This document shows positions 46,316 through 57,867 of a stretch of 64,000 nt of DNA, in pieces. Positions within the stretch are counted from its first letter, which is position 1; the number at the start of each line of letters is the position of its first letter. The DNA is from Mesobacillus boroniphilus JCM 21738 (GTDB lineage: Bacteria; Bacillota; Bacilli; Bacillales; Cytobacillaceae). The notes beneath the pieces were generated by a model that worked only from the letters and a program-made list of their open reading frames with translations, was not told where the DNA came from and made no database searches. The stretch spans positions 1-64,000 of the forward strand of contig NZ_BAUW01000013.1 of the NCBI RefSeq assembly GCF_000517385.1. The letters run 5' to 3'. The position numbers and the translations under genes are program-made.

Positions 46316-47490
46316 ATGAGCAGATTATTCATGTTTGAGAAGCCGCTTGGCATGCGGGATACACTTCCAGAATTATATGAAGCGAAGGAAAAAGTCCGCA
46401 GCTCAATTGAAAAAGAAATGAAGCAATGGGGTTTTCAATTTATCGAAACGCCTGCGCTAGAATATTACGAAACAGTCGGGACAGCATCAGCAATCCTGGA
46501 CCAGCAGCTGTTCAAGCTGTTGGACCAGCAGGGGCATACGCTTGTACTGCGTCCGGATATGACAGCGCCGATTGCAAGGGTTGCAGCTTCGAAATTATTC
46601 AAAGACCAGGTGCCATTAAGATTGGCCTATTCTGCAAATGTCTACCGTGCCCAGCAGCGCGAAGGCGGCAGGCCGGCGGAATTTGAGCAAATAGGTGTTG
46701 AATGTATTGGCGACGACTCTGTCAGCGCTGATGGAGAAATGATCTCGCTGGCGATTTCCTCGCTGAAAAAAGCTGGATTGGAACAGTTTCAGCTATCTGT
46801 AGGGCATGTTGGCTTCGTCAATGAATTGTTCGTACAGATTCTTGGCACAGAGGAACGGGCGAGGGAACTGACGAAATTTTTATATGAGAAAAATTATGTC
46901 GGATATCGTGAGCATGTCAAAGCACTGCCGCTGTCATCAATCGATTCACAAAGGCTACTGGCTTTCCTTGAACTGCGCGGCGGCCCGGAAGTGATCGATA
47001 AGGCATCCGAACTGGTCGAGAATGGGAAAGGCAGGGCGGCACTTAATGAATTGAAACTGCTTTGTGATATCATCAAAGACTTCGGTGAAAGCGGCCGGAT
47101 CAAATTTGACCTAACAATTGTCAGCCACATGAGCTATTATACAGGCATTTTATTTGAGGTTTACGCAGGGATGGTTGGCTTCCCGATCGGCAATGGCGGC
47201 CGTTATGACAAGCTGCTCGAGAAATTCGGGAAATCAACTGGAGCCACAGGATTCGCAATCAGGCTCGACCGCCTGCTTGAAAGCCTCGGCAACCTTGGTG
47301 AACCGGAGCCGGTAACCTGCATTCTTTTCAGCCTGAACGGAGAAAAGAAGCTTGCCAACTTGCAGCACAGCGCAGGGAAGACGGGGAACGGGTCATCCTC
47401 CAGGACATCAGCGCAGTGCGCAATCTTGATGCTTGCTCCGATACGTTTGCTAATGTCGTTTACCTTGTTGGGAAGGAGGGAGTGCAATGA
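46316..47490 (+). CDS. hisZ: ATP phosphoribosyltransferase regulatory subunit HisZ (frameshifted)
   Basis: Histidyl-tRNA synthetase-like protein that activates the short HisG. The first 350 residues match the family: [33 protein letters not shown] (motif 2 region), and [12 protein letters not shown]-type segment ([17 protein letters not shown]). One break near 47365 leads out of frame; the corrected end reads [17 protein letters not shown] and stops at 47490. Joined length is about 391 residues, normal. The ATG has GAGGGTG six bases upstream. The stop overlaps the hisG start as ATGA. Confidence 0.92.
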
Positions 47491-48110
47491 ACGAACAGCT
47501 GACCATCGCGATGCCAAAGGGCAGGATTTTTACCGAAGCAGTTGAACTATTGCGCAGCGCTGGCTTTGATTTGCCTCCTGAATTTGATGATTCCCGTAAG
47601 TTGATTATCGACGTTGAAGAGGAAAATTTCCGCTTCATTTTAGCGAAACCGATGGATGTGGCTACATATGTTGAACATGGTGTGGCGGATCTCGGGATTG
47701 CCGGAAAGGACGTACTGCTTGAGGAAGAACGCGATGTGTATGAACTGCTCGACTTAAAAATCAGCGGCTGCTATCTTGCCGTCGCCGGACTTCTGGATAC
47801 GAAAATGAATGATGTCGCCCCGAAAATCGCGACGAAGTACCCGAATATCGCTGCTGCCTATTTCCGGGAACAGGGCGAGCAGGTAGAAATCATTAAATTG
47901 AACGGATCAATCGAGCTTGCGCCATTAATCGGGCTCGCCGACAGGATTGTTGACATAGTTTCAACTGGAAGGACATTGAAGGAAAATGGTCTCGTGGAGT
48001 ACGAAACGATTACAAACGTGACATCGAGGCTGATTGTCAATCCAGTCAGCTACCGGATCAAGGATGAGCAGATCAGCGAGCTGGTAAAAAAGCTAAACGA
48101 AGTGATATAG
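47487..48110 (+). CDS. hisG: ATP phosphoribosyltransferase catalytic subunit HisG, short form
   Basis: First step of histidine synthesis: joins ATP and PRPP. The 207 residues are the short form lacking the C-terminal regulatory domain, which explains the need for His[19 protein letters not shown] is the start, [16 protein letters not shown] follows, and the PRPP-binding [11 protein letters not shown] segment is near 165. GGAGGG lies about six bases before the ATG, inside hisZ, so translation is coupled. Confidence 0.96.
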   Translation: MNEQLTIAMPKGRIFTEAVELLRSAGFDLPPEFDDSRKLIIDVEEENFRFILAKPMDVATYVEHGVADLGIAGKDVLLEEERDVYELLDLKISGCYLAVAGLLDTKMNDVAPKIATKYPNIAAAYFREQGEQVEIIKLNGSIELAPLIGLADRIVDIVSTGRTLKENGLVEYETITNVTSRLIVNPVSYRIKDEQISELVKKLNEVI

Positions 48111-48139
48111 TTTGTAAATCTGAAAGGATATGATTCCCG

Positions 48140-49407
48140 ATGGATATTTTACAGATAGATGGAAGCTTGTCATTAAAACGGACCGTTGATGGCGGCACCG
48201 AAGAGCAGCGGAAAGCCGTACAGGCAATTATTGCCGAAGTCCGCGCTTCCGGTGACCAGGCACTCAGGCTTTTACCGAAAAATTTGATTCTGTTGTGCTA
48301 GATGAATTTCTGGTGACAGAGAATGAAATTACAGGAGCCTATAAAAATGTCAGCAGTCAGCTCGTGGACATCATTACCGAGGCAGCTGACAATATACGTA
48401 ACTACCATGAAAAACAGCAGCGGCCCTCATGGATGACGACGGAGGAAAATGGCACGATGCTGGGCCAAAAGGTGACACCGCTCGATTCTGTCGGTGTCTA
48501 TGTGCCAGGCGGGACAGCTGCTTATCCTTCCTCGGTTCTAATGAATGTCATCCCGGCAAGAACCGCTGGTGTTGAGCGGATCGTGATGGTCTCGCCGCCT
48601 GGACGTGACGGGAAGCTTCCGGCAGGAGTGCTCGTTGCCGCTGATATAGCCGGAGTAAAAGAAATCTATAAGGTTGGCGGAGCCCAGGCGATTGCCGCGC
48701 TAGCATACGGAACGGAAACAATCAAGCCGGTCGATAAAATCACCGGTCCTGGAAACATTTATGTCGCCCTCGCCAAGCGCGAAGTTTTCGGAGACGTCGC
48801 GATTGATATGATCGCCGGCCCGAGTGAAATTGGGATTTTGGCGGATGATACGGCGCGTGCCAATGAAATCGCGGCCGATCTGCTTTCCCAGGCAGAGCAT
48901 GACCCGAGGGCATGTGCGGTTTTAGTGACAACATCCCGTACTCTTGCAGAAGATGTTCAAAATGAAGTATATAAGCAGCTTGCGCTATTGCCGAGAAAAG
49001 AAATCGCCACACAGGCAATCGAAAACTTCGGGGCAATTTATGTGGCATCTGATATGGAAGAAGCTGTTGCGGCGATCAACCAGCTTGCACCAGAGCATCT
49101 TGAAATCGTTACAGAGAACCCAATGGAACTGCTCGGTAAAATAAAGCACGCCGGCGCGATTTTCCTGGGAAGATACAGTTCAGAGCCGGTAGGTGACTAC
49201 TTCGCCGGACCGAACCATGTACTGCCAACGAACGGGACAGCGCGTTTTTCAAGCCCGTTGAGCGTCGAAGATTTCCAAAAGAAATCCAGCATCATCCTAT
49301 ACAGCGAGAAAGCGATGAATAACAACGGTGCAAAAATCGCCGAGTTTGCAAGGCTTGAAGGGTTGGAAGCCCACGCCCGGGCCGTAGAAGCAAGACTTAA
49401 ATCGTGA
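48140..49407 (+). CDS. hisD: Histidinol dehydrogenase HisD (frameshifted)
   Basis: Last two steps of histidine synthesis, NAD- and zinc-dependent. The first 46 residues are in one frame ([19 protein letters not shown]), then the frame breaks near 48278, and the corrected join reads [16 protein letters not shown]. The main part shows [50 protein letters not shown] and [15 protein letters not shown] (zinc and catalytic His). Joined length is about 422 residues, normal. The ATG at 48140 has AAAGGAT about 12 bases upstream. Confidence 0.93.
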
Positions 49408-49431
49408 TGAAAGTGGATGGAGGGAAAGCTC

Positions 49432-50025
49432 ATGGAGCGTACCGCAACGGTAAAAAGATATACGAATGAAACAAAAATAGATTTGGATTTCAGCATCGAT
49501 GGTGAAGGAAAAACGACACTTGAAACGGGAGTGCCTTTTCTTTCCCATATGCTCGATTTATTCGCGAAGCACGGCCAGTTTGATTTGAAAGTCGATGCGA
49601 AGGGCGATGTTGAGGTGGATGGCCACCATACAACCGAAGATATCGGCATCTGTATCGGACAGGCGCTTCGCGATGCACTTGGCGATAAAAAAGGAATCAA
49701 GCGCTACGGAAACGCTTTTGTCCCAATGGATGAAGCCCTGGCGCAGGTTGTCATCGATCTTAGCAACCGGCCGCACCTTGAAATGCGCGCGGAATTCCCT
49801 GCCCAGCAGGTTGGCACTTTCGATGTCGAGCTAGTCCACGAATTCCTGTGGAAGCTGGCGCTTGAAGCAAGAATGAACCTGCATGTCATCGTCCACTACG
49901 GAAAAAATACTCACCATATGATTGAAGCGGTATTCAAAGCTCTTGGCCGAGCGCTTGATGAAGCAACGACCATCGACGCGGGTAAAAGACGTTCCTTCAA
50001 CGAAAGGGATGTTGTAAGGGACTAG
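49432..50025 (+). CDS. hisB: Imidazoleglycerol-phosphate dehydratase HisB
   Basis: Manganese enzyme of the sixth step. The 197 residues show the two His-rich signatures: GHHTTEDIGICIGQAL near 65 and YGKNTHHMIEAVFKALGRAL near 165. It is the single-function form without the HisB phosphatase domain. The ATG at 49432 has GGAGGG seven bases upstream; an ATG five codons earlier is inside that site. A 100-base gap to hisH follows, with no clear terminator. Confidence 0.95.
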   Translation: MERTATVKRYTNETKIDLDFSIDGEGKTTLETGVPFLSHMLDLFAKHGQFDLKVDAKGDVEVDGHHTTEDIGICIGQALRDALGDKKGIKRYGNAFVPMDEALAQVVIDLSNRPHLEMRAEFPAQQVGTFDVELVHEFLWKLALEARMNLHVIVHYGKNTHHMIEAVFKALGRALDEATTIDAGKRRSFNERDVVRD

Positions 50026-50125
50026 GGTAAGGATGTTGTATGGGGGCGGTAAAACGGAGTACGTGTTGTAAACGACGTTCTACCAAAAGAAAACCCGAAC
50101 TCTGGAAAAGGAAGGAAGTTAACTC

Positions 50126-50767
50126 ATGATAGGCATCGTCGATTACGGAATGGGCAATCTGTTCAGCGTCAGCAAGGCGCTCGAACGGCTGAAAGCGCCA
50201 TATTTTATCTCACAACATAAGGGCAATTTGATGGAAGCAGATGCACTGCTCGTCCCTGGCGTCGGTTCATTCCGTGATGCGATGGTCGTATTGGACCACA
50301 CTGGTTTGACGGAAATGATCCTTGCTTTTGCCGCTACCGGCAAGCCAGTGCTCGGAATCTGCCTCGGCATGCAGCTTTTGTTCGAGGAAAGCACGGAAAA
50401 TGGGCTGACGAAGGGTTTGAACCTGCTTCCTGGAAAAGTGGAACGTTTTAGCGGCGAGACGGCAGAAGGGGAACACTATAAAGTTCCGCATATGGGATGG
50501 AACAAGCTTCGTTTTACCGGAGAGTCTCCTATACTCACTTCACTTGAAGAAAATTATGTGTATTTTGTCCATTCTTATTATGTAAAAACGAACGAGCCTG
50601 ATGTCCTGGTGGCAGTCGGCGATTATTATGATGTAGAAGTTCCGGCCATCGTCGGCCGAAACAATATTTACGGAATGCAATTCCACCCGGAAAAAAGCAG
50701 CGATATGGGAATGGCACTGCTCCGCAATTTTGTGAACCTTGCAACAGAAAGGAAGACAGACCAATGA
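50126..50767 (+). CDS. hisH: Imidazole glycerol phosphate synthase glutaminase subunit HisH
   Basis: Class I glutamine amidotransferase that feeds ammonia to HisF. The 213 residues carry the nucleophile Cys in [16 protein letters not shown] (near 80) and the His/Glu pair in [13 protein letters not shown] (near 190). Begins [14 protein letters not shown]. The ATG has GGAAGG about seven bases upstream. The end overlaps hisA by four bases. Confidence 0.96.
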   Translation: MIGIVDYGMGNLFSVSKALERLKAPYFISQHKGNLMEADALLVPGVGSFRDAMVVLDHTGLTEMILAFAATGKPVLGICLGMQLLFEESTENGLTKGLNLLPGKVERFSGETAEGEHYKVPHMGWNKLRFTGESPILTSLEENYVYFVHSYYVKTNEPDVLVAVGDYYDVEVPAIVGRNNIYGMQFHPEKSSDMGMALLRNFVNLATERKTDQ

Positions 50768-51495
50768 AATTCACTATCTATCCGGCAATCGACATGCGAG
50801 GCGGAAAATGCGTAAGGCTGCTGCAAGGCGATTATGACAAAGAAACTGTATATGGAGATTCTCCTTTAGAAATGGCGAAGAAATTCGCTGACGAAGGTGC
50901 AGACTGGATTCATATGGTCGACCTCGATGGCGCCAGGGACGGCATGCGGGTCAACGATCAATTTGTCATCCAGGCAGCAAAGGACCTTGGCGTGAACATC
51001 CAGATTGGCGGCGGCATCCGCAGCGAATCAGATATCACTTACTATCTTGAAAACGGAGTTACCCGTGTCATCATCGGCAGCATTGCCGTCTCCAATCCGG
51101 AGTTCGCTGAGGAAATGGTCAGGAAATACGGTTCGAAAATAGCCATCGGCCTTGACGCGAAAAACGGATTTGTCGCGACACATGGCTGGCTGAACACCTC
51201 CGAAGTGAGTGCTGTCAAGCTTGGCAAAAGATTCGCTGATGCCGGGGCGGAAACATTCATTTTTACCGATATCGCAACAGACGGCACGCTGGCAGGACCG
51301 AACGTGGAGGCAACCCGCCAGCTTGCATTGGAAACGGGCAAAAGCGTCATCGCTTCTGGAGGAGTCAGCTCACTTGATGATTTAGCTGCTCTTCGAAAGT
51401 TAAATGATGATGGTGTCAGCGGTGCTATTGTCGGCAAAGCTATTTATGAAGGACGATTTTCGGTAAAAACTGCTTTGGAAGCGGGGAACGCCTAA
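50764..51495 (+). CDS. hisA: Phosphoribosylformimino-5-aminoimidazole carboxamide ribotide isomerase HisA
   Basis: TIM-barrel isomerase of 243 residues. The first strand has [15 protein letters not shown] with the catalytic Asp, and the second half has [20 protein letters not shown] with the matching Asp. Phosphate-binding loops IGGGIR and IASGGVSS are clear. ATGA overlap with hisH and one-base overlap with hisF show tight coupling. Confidence 0.96.
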   Translation: MKFTIYPAIDMRGGKCVRLLQGDYDKETVYGDSPLEMAKKFADEGADWIHMVDLDGARDGMRVNDQFVIQAAKDLGVNIQIGGGIRSESDITYYLENGVTRVIIGSIAVSNPEFAEEMVRKYGSKIAIGLDAKNGFVATHGWLNTSEVSAVKLGKRFADAGAETFIFTDIATDGTLAGPNVEATRQLALETGKSVIASGGVSSLDDLAALRKLNDDGVSGAIVGKAIYEGRFSVKTALEAGNA

Positions 51496-52253
51496 TGCTA
51501 AGCAAACGGATCATTCCCTGTCTGGATGTAAAAGAAGGACGCGTCGTAAAAGGAGTGCAATTTGTGCAGCTCCGCGATGCCGGCGATCCCGTCGAGCTTG
51601 CACGTTTTTACGATGAGCAAGGAGCCGATGAGCTCGTTTTCCTTGATATTTCTGCATCAGTTGAAGGAAGGAAGACAATGGTCGAGGCAGTCAGGGAAGT
51701 AGCGTCAGAACTGGCCATCCCTTTCACAGTCGGTGGTGGCATCAATACGCTTGAGGATATGAAGAGGATGCTCCGTTCAGGTGCTGATAAAGTCTCCTTG
51801 AACACCGCAGCTGTCAACAATCCGACATTGATCTCACAAGGGTCCGATTTCTTTGGAGCTCAGTGCATTGTCGTCGCCATCGATGCAAAATACGACCCGG
51901 AACTAGAATCATGGCGAGTTTACACCCATGGCGGACGGACACCGACCGATTGGGAAGTGATACAATGGGCAAAAGAAGCTGTCCGCCTTGGAGCCGGGGA
52001 AATTCTGCTGACAAGCATGGACAGCGATGGCGAAAAGAAAGGCTTCGACCTAGCTTTGACCCGTGCAGTAAGTGAAGCAGTCACAGTTCCGGTCATTGCC
52101 TCAGGCGGCGCTGGAAACGCAGACCACTTTGTTGACGCTTTTAAAGAAGGAAAAGCAGATGCCGCACTGGCTGCATCGATTTTCCACTATCGCGAAACCT
52201 CTGTTAAAGAAGTAAAATCCCATCTCCGTGAAAAAGGAGTGACCGTAAGATGA
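51495..52253 (+). CDS. hisF: Imidazole glycerol phosphate synthase cyclase subunit HisF
   Basis: TIM-barrel cyclase of 252 residues that works with His[20 protein letters not shown] has the catalytic Asp; [18 protein letters not shown] has the second Asp. Phosphate loops [10 protein letters not shown] and [10 protein letters not shown] are present. Overlaps hisA by one base and hisI by four. Confidence 0.97.
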   Translation: MLSKRIIPCLDVKEGRVVKGVQFVQLRDAGDPVELARFYDEQGADELVFLDISASVEGRKTMVEAVREVASELAIPFTVGGGINTLEDMKRMLRSGADKVSLNTAAVNNPTLISQGSDFFGAQCIVVAIDAKYDPELESWRVYTHGGRTPTDWEVIQWAKEAVRLGAGEILLTSMDSDGEKKGFDLALTRAVSEAVTVPVIASGGAGNADHFVDAFKEGKADAALAASIFHYRETSVKEVKSHLREKGVTVR

Positions 52254-52933
52254 AAATAGAAGAATTGAAGTTTGATGACAATGGTCTGATTCCCGCAGTC
52301 GTCCAGGATGCAGCGACACGTGAGGTGCTGACAGTTGCCTACATGAATAAAGAATCCCTGGACAAGTCGCTCGAAACACGCGAAACCTGGTTTTACAGCC
52401 GTTCCCGCCAGGAGCTCTGGCATAAAGGCGCAACGAGCGGCAACACACAGAAAATCGTTGAAATGAAATACGATTGTGACGGAGACGCACTCGTTGTGCT
52501 CGTCGAACCAGCCGGACCGGCATGCCATACCGGCGCTATTAGCTGTTTTTCGGAAAACCTGCTGGAGCGTTCGGATGACAGCTGTTCTTCAGAAAATCAG
52601 ATGGAGCGTTCCGCTGATCAGCTTGCTTCACTAAGCGATTTTGCCGTCATGATCGAGCTGGAAAAAACAATCCGCCAGCGCGAACAGGAAATGCCGGAAG
52701 GCGCCTACACCACCTACCTATTTGAAAAAGGCGTCGACAAAATTTTAAAAAAAGTCGGTGAAGAAGCATCGGAAGTCATCATCGCCGCCAAAAATCGCGA
52801 CCCAGAGGAGTTGAAGTGGGAAGCCGCCGACCTGCTCTACCACCTGATGGTCTTGCTGCAGGAACAGAAGCTGCCGTTAAGAGATGTACTGGCAGTTTTG
52901 AATAATAGGAAAAAGCCCAGCGCAGAAGAATAG
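52250..52933 (+). CDS. hisI: Bifunctional phosphoribosyl-AMP cyclohydrolase / -ATP pyrophosphatase HisIE
   Basis: Second and third steps of histidine synthesis in one chain of 227 residues. The HisI domain (1-108) has the metal site [12 protein letters not shown] and the zinc Cys residues of [10 protein letters not shown]. The HisE domain (about 130-220) has [20 protein letters not shown] and [18 protein letters not shown]. Between them lies an imperfect tandem duplication: [12 protein letters not shown] then [11 protein letters not shown], from a 39-base repeat at about 52541-52619. The linker is therefore longer than usual. Last gene of hisZGDBHAFI, ended by a terminator that overlaps its stop codon. 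Confidence 0.95.
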   Translation: MKIEELKFDDNGLIPAVVQDAATREVLTVAYMNKESLDKSLETRETWFYSRSRQELWHKGATSGNTQKIVEMKYDCDGDALVVLVEPAGPACHTGAISCFSENLLERSDDSCSSENQMERSADQLASLSDFAVMIELEKTIRQREQEMPEGAYTTYLFEKGVDKILKKVGEEASEVIIAAKNRDPEELKWEAADLLYHLMVLLQEQKLPLRDVLAVLNNRKKPSAEE

Positions 52934-52953
52934 ATTGCGCTGGGTTTTGTTTT
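52916..52953 (+). terminator. Terminator of the his operon
   Basis: CCCAGCGCA and TGCGCTGGG, nine perfect pairs, followed by TTTTGTTTTTT. The 5' arm lies inside hisI. Confidence 0.88.
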
Positions 52954-52998
52954 TTATAGAAGGCGGATCTCATTAAAAGCATTTAGTGCTTCCAGATA

Positions 52999-53971
52999 TT
53001 AGTCAAAGAACCCTTTTCCGGGAGAATAGGTCCGCCCTTTGGTGGTACCGGAATACGACAAATCCATTGATGATAAAATTCGCTTTGCTTTAGAATGGGA
53101 TTCAATTTTCGTGAATTCCCGAAATTGCTTGCTTGTAATAGGAGGGCCGAAAATGAGGAAATAATCTCTTAATGCCTGAATATGGGAATCCTTAGATTTA
53201 TGCCCGCAGCTCTTGCAAGTCCACTTTCCTTGGTGGTAGTCCATGCCGAATGCCTCACAGGCAGGGCACTGCACACCCTTAACCATTTTATCGAATGGGA
53301 GGTTCATTGATTTTGGGTTGGGAACCAGTGGTTCATGCGCCTTTATTAAATATTTAGCTATTTTTTTCATGTCATTTCTAGAGAGAAGCGGTTGGGTATA
53401 TGTTTTATAAAATGGCGGAATTTTGAAGGCAACATTCGAAGACCTGAAGACTCTGTAACTAACCTCCTTGTCATTGGTTGGATTTTTAATGATGGCCTGT
53501 GAATTGCTAATTGCAACAAGATTTTCAATCGGTGGAGGTGTAATATAATGCTTTTTTAGAAAGGCTTTTAACTGGGATGCCTGGATTTTTGTCTGAAGAA
53601 TCGGGTCGGAAAAAACTTCTTCTATATCGTTTTGGACTCTTATCAATTGATTGAATTCTGGAAGGAAAATAAGTGTGCCTGCGTAATTTTTGGAATCAAT
53701 GATGAGGAGAAAATAAGGGGTAATGATGAGGGTGTCAATTTGGAAGTGGGTACTGTTGATCGGGATTCTTAAATCGTACAAAATTACCATTTCAGAGTGA
53801 TCAACTTGCTGTAAAAAGTAATCCAGTGTCTTTTCTCCTTTGTAACCTGCCCGTTTTCGATAAAGTTTCTTCTCGAATTCCGCTTTTTTGAAGTCCTCTG
53901 GAGGAAAAACGCCTTACAATGGCTTCCAAAATCATGATTTCTTTAGGATATTCTCTTTTTTTGCCTATCAA
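52999..53971 (-). CDS. NERD domain protein with C-terminal zinc ribbon (frameshifted)
   Basis: Nuclease-related domain protein of about 324 residues. The start is a TTG at 53971, with AGGAG nine bases upstream, giving MIGKKREYPKEIMILEAIV. A break near 53906 leads into KAEFEKKLYRKRAGYKGEKT. The NERD core follows: ILYDLRIPINSTHFQIDTLI and LLIIDSKNYAGTL, with the Asp and the DSK catalytic-like residues. A zinc ribbon CPAC...CKSCGHK lies near residue 230, and a helical C-terminus closes the protein. The uncorrected frame starts only at 53790. Function unknown; NERD is seen in nucleases and DNA-processing proteins. Minus strand, convergent with hisI. Confidence 0.82.
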
Positions 53972-54050
53972 GTTCTATCACTCCTATAAATTTTACTGTA
54001 ATTATTCGATTTCATCATCGACAAAACCTTCTTTTTAATGGTGAATTAAT

Positions 54051-54163
54051 TTTATTGGCGAAAATTAAATTTATTCGACCACTTTTTGAATTATTCTGGC
54101 GGATATTAAATTTATTCGACCACATTTAAAGATTATTCGACCACTTTTCATAATAATTCGACC
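54051..54163 (-). repeat. 21-bp phased repeat array D (six units, two core types)
   Basis: On the minus strand, units start at 54163, 54142, 54121, 54101, 54080 and 54060. Four have the core GGTCGAATAA and two have CGCCAGAATAA or CGCCAATAAAA. This is the same mixture as array C, in the opposite orientation. The rest of 53972-54363 contains a TATAAT at 54253 that may belong to the yvcD promoter, and no gene. Confidence 0.9.
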
Positions 54164-54363
54164 AACTGCTAAAAAAACAGAATATTTTAACCAACTGGAT
54201 ACATCCCCACAACACATTTTCAAATCCACACCTTCTCGAACACTCTGTCCGTATGTTATAATACATTGGTTAAAGTTGCTTCGATAAAACACTGTATGTG
54301 TATTCTTATACAAACCAAAGGTTCCTAGGATATAGTTTTACAAAAATATAAATGGAGGATCAC

Positions 54364-55870
54364 ATGGGAAAAGACTCTAAAGCGATGAAGCAAAAAGGTC
54401 AATTGCTGTCATTTGTTCCTACTGGTGAATATTACTTCACCAAAGGGGTCAAGGCTTTCCACAGGCGGGACCTGAAAAAGGCTGAAAAGTATTTCCAGCG
54501 TGCGATGCACCTTGAGCCTGGCGAGCCGATGATCGTTTGCCAGCTGGCGATCGTGCAGTCGGAGCTGGGTGAATACCAGCAGTCTAACCGTCTTTTGCAC
54601 TTGGTCCTTGAAGAACTTGATGAAAACATGGCAGAATGTCACTATTTCTTAGCGAATAACTACGCTCATTTGGGCTTGTTCCGGGATGCGTTCAGGCATG
54701 CTAATATTTATTTGGTATTGAATGAAGATGGTGAGTTTGCGGAGGATGCAAGCGATCTGCTTGAACTGCTCACGATGGAAGCAGAAGAAATGGATGAGGA
54801 TTACTATGAAGAGGATGACCTGATCGTCAAGCAGGAGGAAGCACGTAATCACCTTGAATCAGGCGAGTTTCCAAAGGCGATCGAGATTTTCCAGAAGGTC
54901 ATCGAGGAGTATCCGGAATATTGGTCAGCTTACAATAACCTGGCCCTCGCGTATTTTTATCTTGGCGAAACCATCAAGGCACGTGACATCCTGAATGATG
55001 TTCTAGAACAGAATCCCGGCAATTTGCATGCATTGTGCAATGGTCTCGTGTTCGCACATTACCAGGGACAGGAGAAGGAAGGCCAGATTCTTAAGGACTC
55101 TCTTGAAAAAATCCACCCGATCCACGTGGAGCACCAGTTCAAGCTTGGTGCAACATTTGCGCTTGTCGGCGAATACGAACTGGCTTACCGCTGGCTGAAA
55201 AAGCTGCAAAAAACAGGCTTTGAAGGCAACGGTGCCTTCTATTACTGCTGTCTCATGCTTCTTATTTTACCGGCAGGGAAAATACAGCAAGGAATGCCTG
55301 GAAAAAGGTACTCGAATTCAGTCCCGAAAAAGAGGGAATGGAACCGTGGGCAGATAAGCCGGACGTAAAATTCGAAGCGCAGGTTTCGGCCATCCTGAAC
55401 CAGCTGAACAGCGATTATCCAGAGGAACGCCTTTTTGCGCTATTCCTAACATCTGTATCCGCGAAAAAGAAGGAAATTCTTGCAGCTGAGACATCAACAG
55501 ATAAGATGACGGAGATGGAAAAATCATACCTTGCGTATGTAACTTCCGGCAAACTGAGCAACAAGGAAGAGGAAGTAAAGGGCGCGCATGAAACAGCAAA
55601 GCTCCTTTATGACCACCACCAGCGATCGGCAAAAATGAAGCTGGTGTCTACATCATGTGGTTCTCAGTTTATGAACAGGCAGCTGAGGCTGGCCATGACT
55701 TCAAAAACAAAAAGGCATGGGCCGCAGCGGTTGACTATCTCTGGGATAAGTTAAGGAATATCAAGACATCAAAAGCAGCAGTAGCGAAAAAATACGGATT
55801 GTCTGTATCTACGCTGTCCAAATATATAAATTTGGCAAACGAGTTTCTTCAGGAAGAAGACAGCATCTAA
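54364..55870 (+). CDS. yvcD: Tetratricopeptide repeat protein YvcD (frameshifted)
   Basis: Cytoplasmic TPR protein of about 500 residues when joined. TPR pairs include YYFTKGVKAFHRRDLKKAEK, ARNHLESGEFPKAIEIFQKV and WSAYNNLALAYFYLGETIKA. An acidic stretch AEEMDEDYYEEDD lies near 155. A C-terminal helix-turn-helix-like end reads AVAKKYGLSVSTLSKYINLA. Breaks occur near 55245 (restoring ASYFTGRENTARNAW) and in 55620-55660. The ATG at 54364 has GGAGG five bases upstream. It sits between hisI and trxB, as in B. subtilis. Function unknown. Confidence 0.83.
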
Positions 55871-55871
55871 C

Positions 55872-55924
55872 AGGGTAAACTAAGTCTGTGATCAGCAGAC
55901 GAGGTATACCCTCTTTTTATTTTG
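55872..55924 (+). terminator. Terminator after yvcD
   Basis: GTCTG/CAGAC and GGGTA/TACCC arms end in CTCTTTTTATTTT. Confidence 0.6.
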
Positions 55925-56044
55925 TCAATTTAGTGAACAGTGACCTTTATTAAGCATATTTTTGGACTATGCGCTTCCGGTTTTATAGGATATGTTTAGG
56001 AAGGAAATACTATCTTGGATGAAAATAATTGGGGATTTTGATAA

Positions 56045-57010
<966 letters not shown>

Positions 57011-57023
57011 TACAACAGTCAAA

Positions 57024-57056
57024 CTCGCTGGATCTGATTCAGCGGGTTTTCAGGGC
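57024..57056 (+). terminator. Terminator of trxB
   Basis: ACTCGCTG and CAGCGGGT arms (one G-U), followed by TTTC. A nearby pair of imperfect direct repeats (ATCTGATGGTAAAAAACAG at about 57066 and ATCTAATGGTAAAAACAG at about 57111) follows. Confidence 0.6.
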
Positions 57057-57249
57057 TGTTCAAATCTGATGGTAAAAAACAGATTCAGCAAGTTTTTAAG
57101 ACTTTCCAATCTAATGGTAAAAACAGCATGTCTCGGCATAAATTAACAAACCGTAATTATATATTAATTCTCCTGTAACAGTAGTGAAACAATCGTGGGG
57201 TATTATAGGAGTAGAAATTGACCCCCTTTTAAAAATATAATCCTTTGAC

Positions 57250-57281
57250 GGCACAGGTTATCCTGTGCTCTTTTTTTTTTA
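57250..57281 (+). terminator. Rho-independent terminator
   Basis: GGCACAGG and CCTGTGCT with a four-base loop and a run of ten T. No gene directly upstream; it lies against the left flank of element copy 4. Confidence 0.7.
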
Positions 57282-57576
57282 ATAGGAAATAATAAAATAT
57301 TTTCAATGCGGATAACTATCCAGGTTTTCTTAATCCAGCTCCAGCGCTTAGCCCCTCGAGTCGCTTGTCTAGTGTCGCCTCCTAGAAACTCCGAAACTTC
57401 AACTCCGCCGTCAGAAGCAAAAAGCGCTTCTGACGGCGGAGTCTCCAGTTTCTGCGTTTCTTGGCAGTCGGCTATACTTTTCGATTTCGGTCCGCCCAAT
57501 GAAGTCAAAGAACGACTTCACTGGTCGGCCCTCCAGCGCTTGTCGGGGCTGACCAAGGCGCTTGCGCTTTTCTTAT
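57281..57576 (+). repeat. Hairpin repeat element, copy 4, interrupted
   Basis: Left flank as in copy 2 (AATAGGAAATAATAAAATAT, and TGCGGATAA at 57307, one base from a DnaA box). The core starts at 57335, is split after TCGCTT at 57366, resumes with CGGTCCGCCC at 57488 and ends with GGCGCTTGCGCTTTTC. The gap 57011-57867 holds no gene. Confidence 0.88.
57367..57487. mobile_element. Small hairpin element inserted in copy 4
   Basis: 121 bases absent from the other four copies. The centre is a perfect 16-bp inverted repeat (57403-57418 and 57426-57441, arm CTCCGCCGTCAGAAGC). An outer pair AGAAACT and AGTTTCT encloses it. The borders TCGCTT and TCGATTT may be a degenerate target duplication. No coding capacity. 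Confidence 0.65.
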
Positions 57577-57686
57577 TCATAAAAATGAAACAGGCCATTG
57601 AAACGGGTTATAACACCATACTTCAGCTGAAATTTAAATCTGCAGATTCCACTAACTTCTTAACAAAAATATCATCTTTGTATTCA

Positions 57687-57715
57687 TTGTGGCGAAAAAC
57701 TAAAAATAGTATAAT
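57687..57715 (+). promoter_or_regulatory. Candidate promoter of yvcI
   Basis: TTGTGG and TATAAT with a 17-base spacer, 150 bases before the gene. Confidence 0.5.
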
Positions 57716-57867
57716 GGAAAGAATAAAAGTTGAGCTAATATGCAGGTCTGCTTTTTTGCGAATGCGCATTTTTCAAATCGAAAACAGCAGCCATTTCTGT
57801 GGGAAAAAGCAAAGCATACGAAGATTTTTAAAAGCCTAGTTGGCCTACATATAAAGAGGTGGATTTG

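Noticed and set aside
57306-57839. Plus-strand 177-residue frame over element copy 4
   Set aside because: Lies wholly over two nested non-coding elements and the yvcI promoter region.
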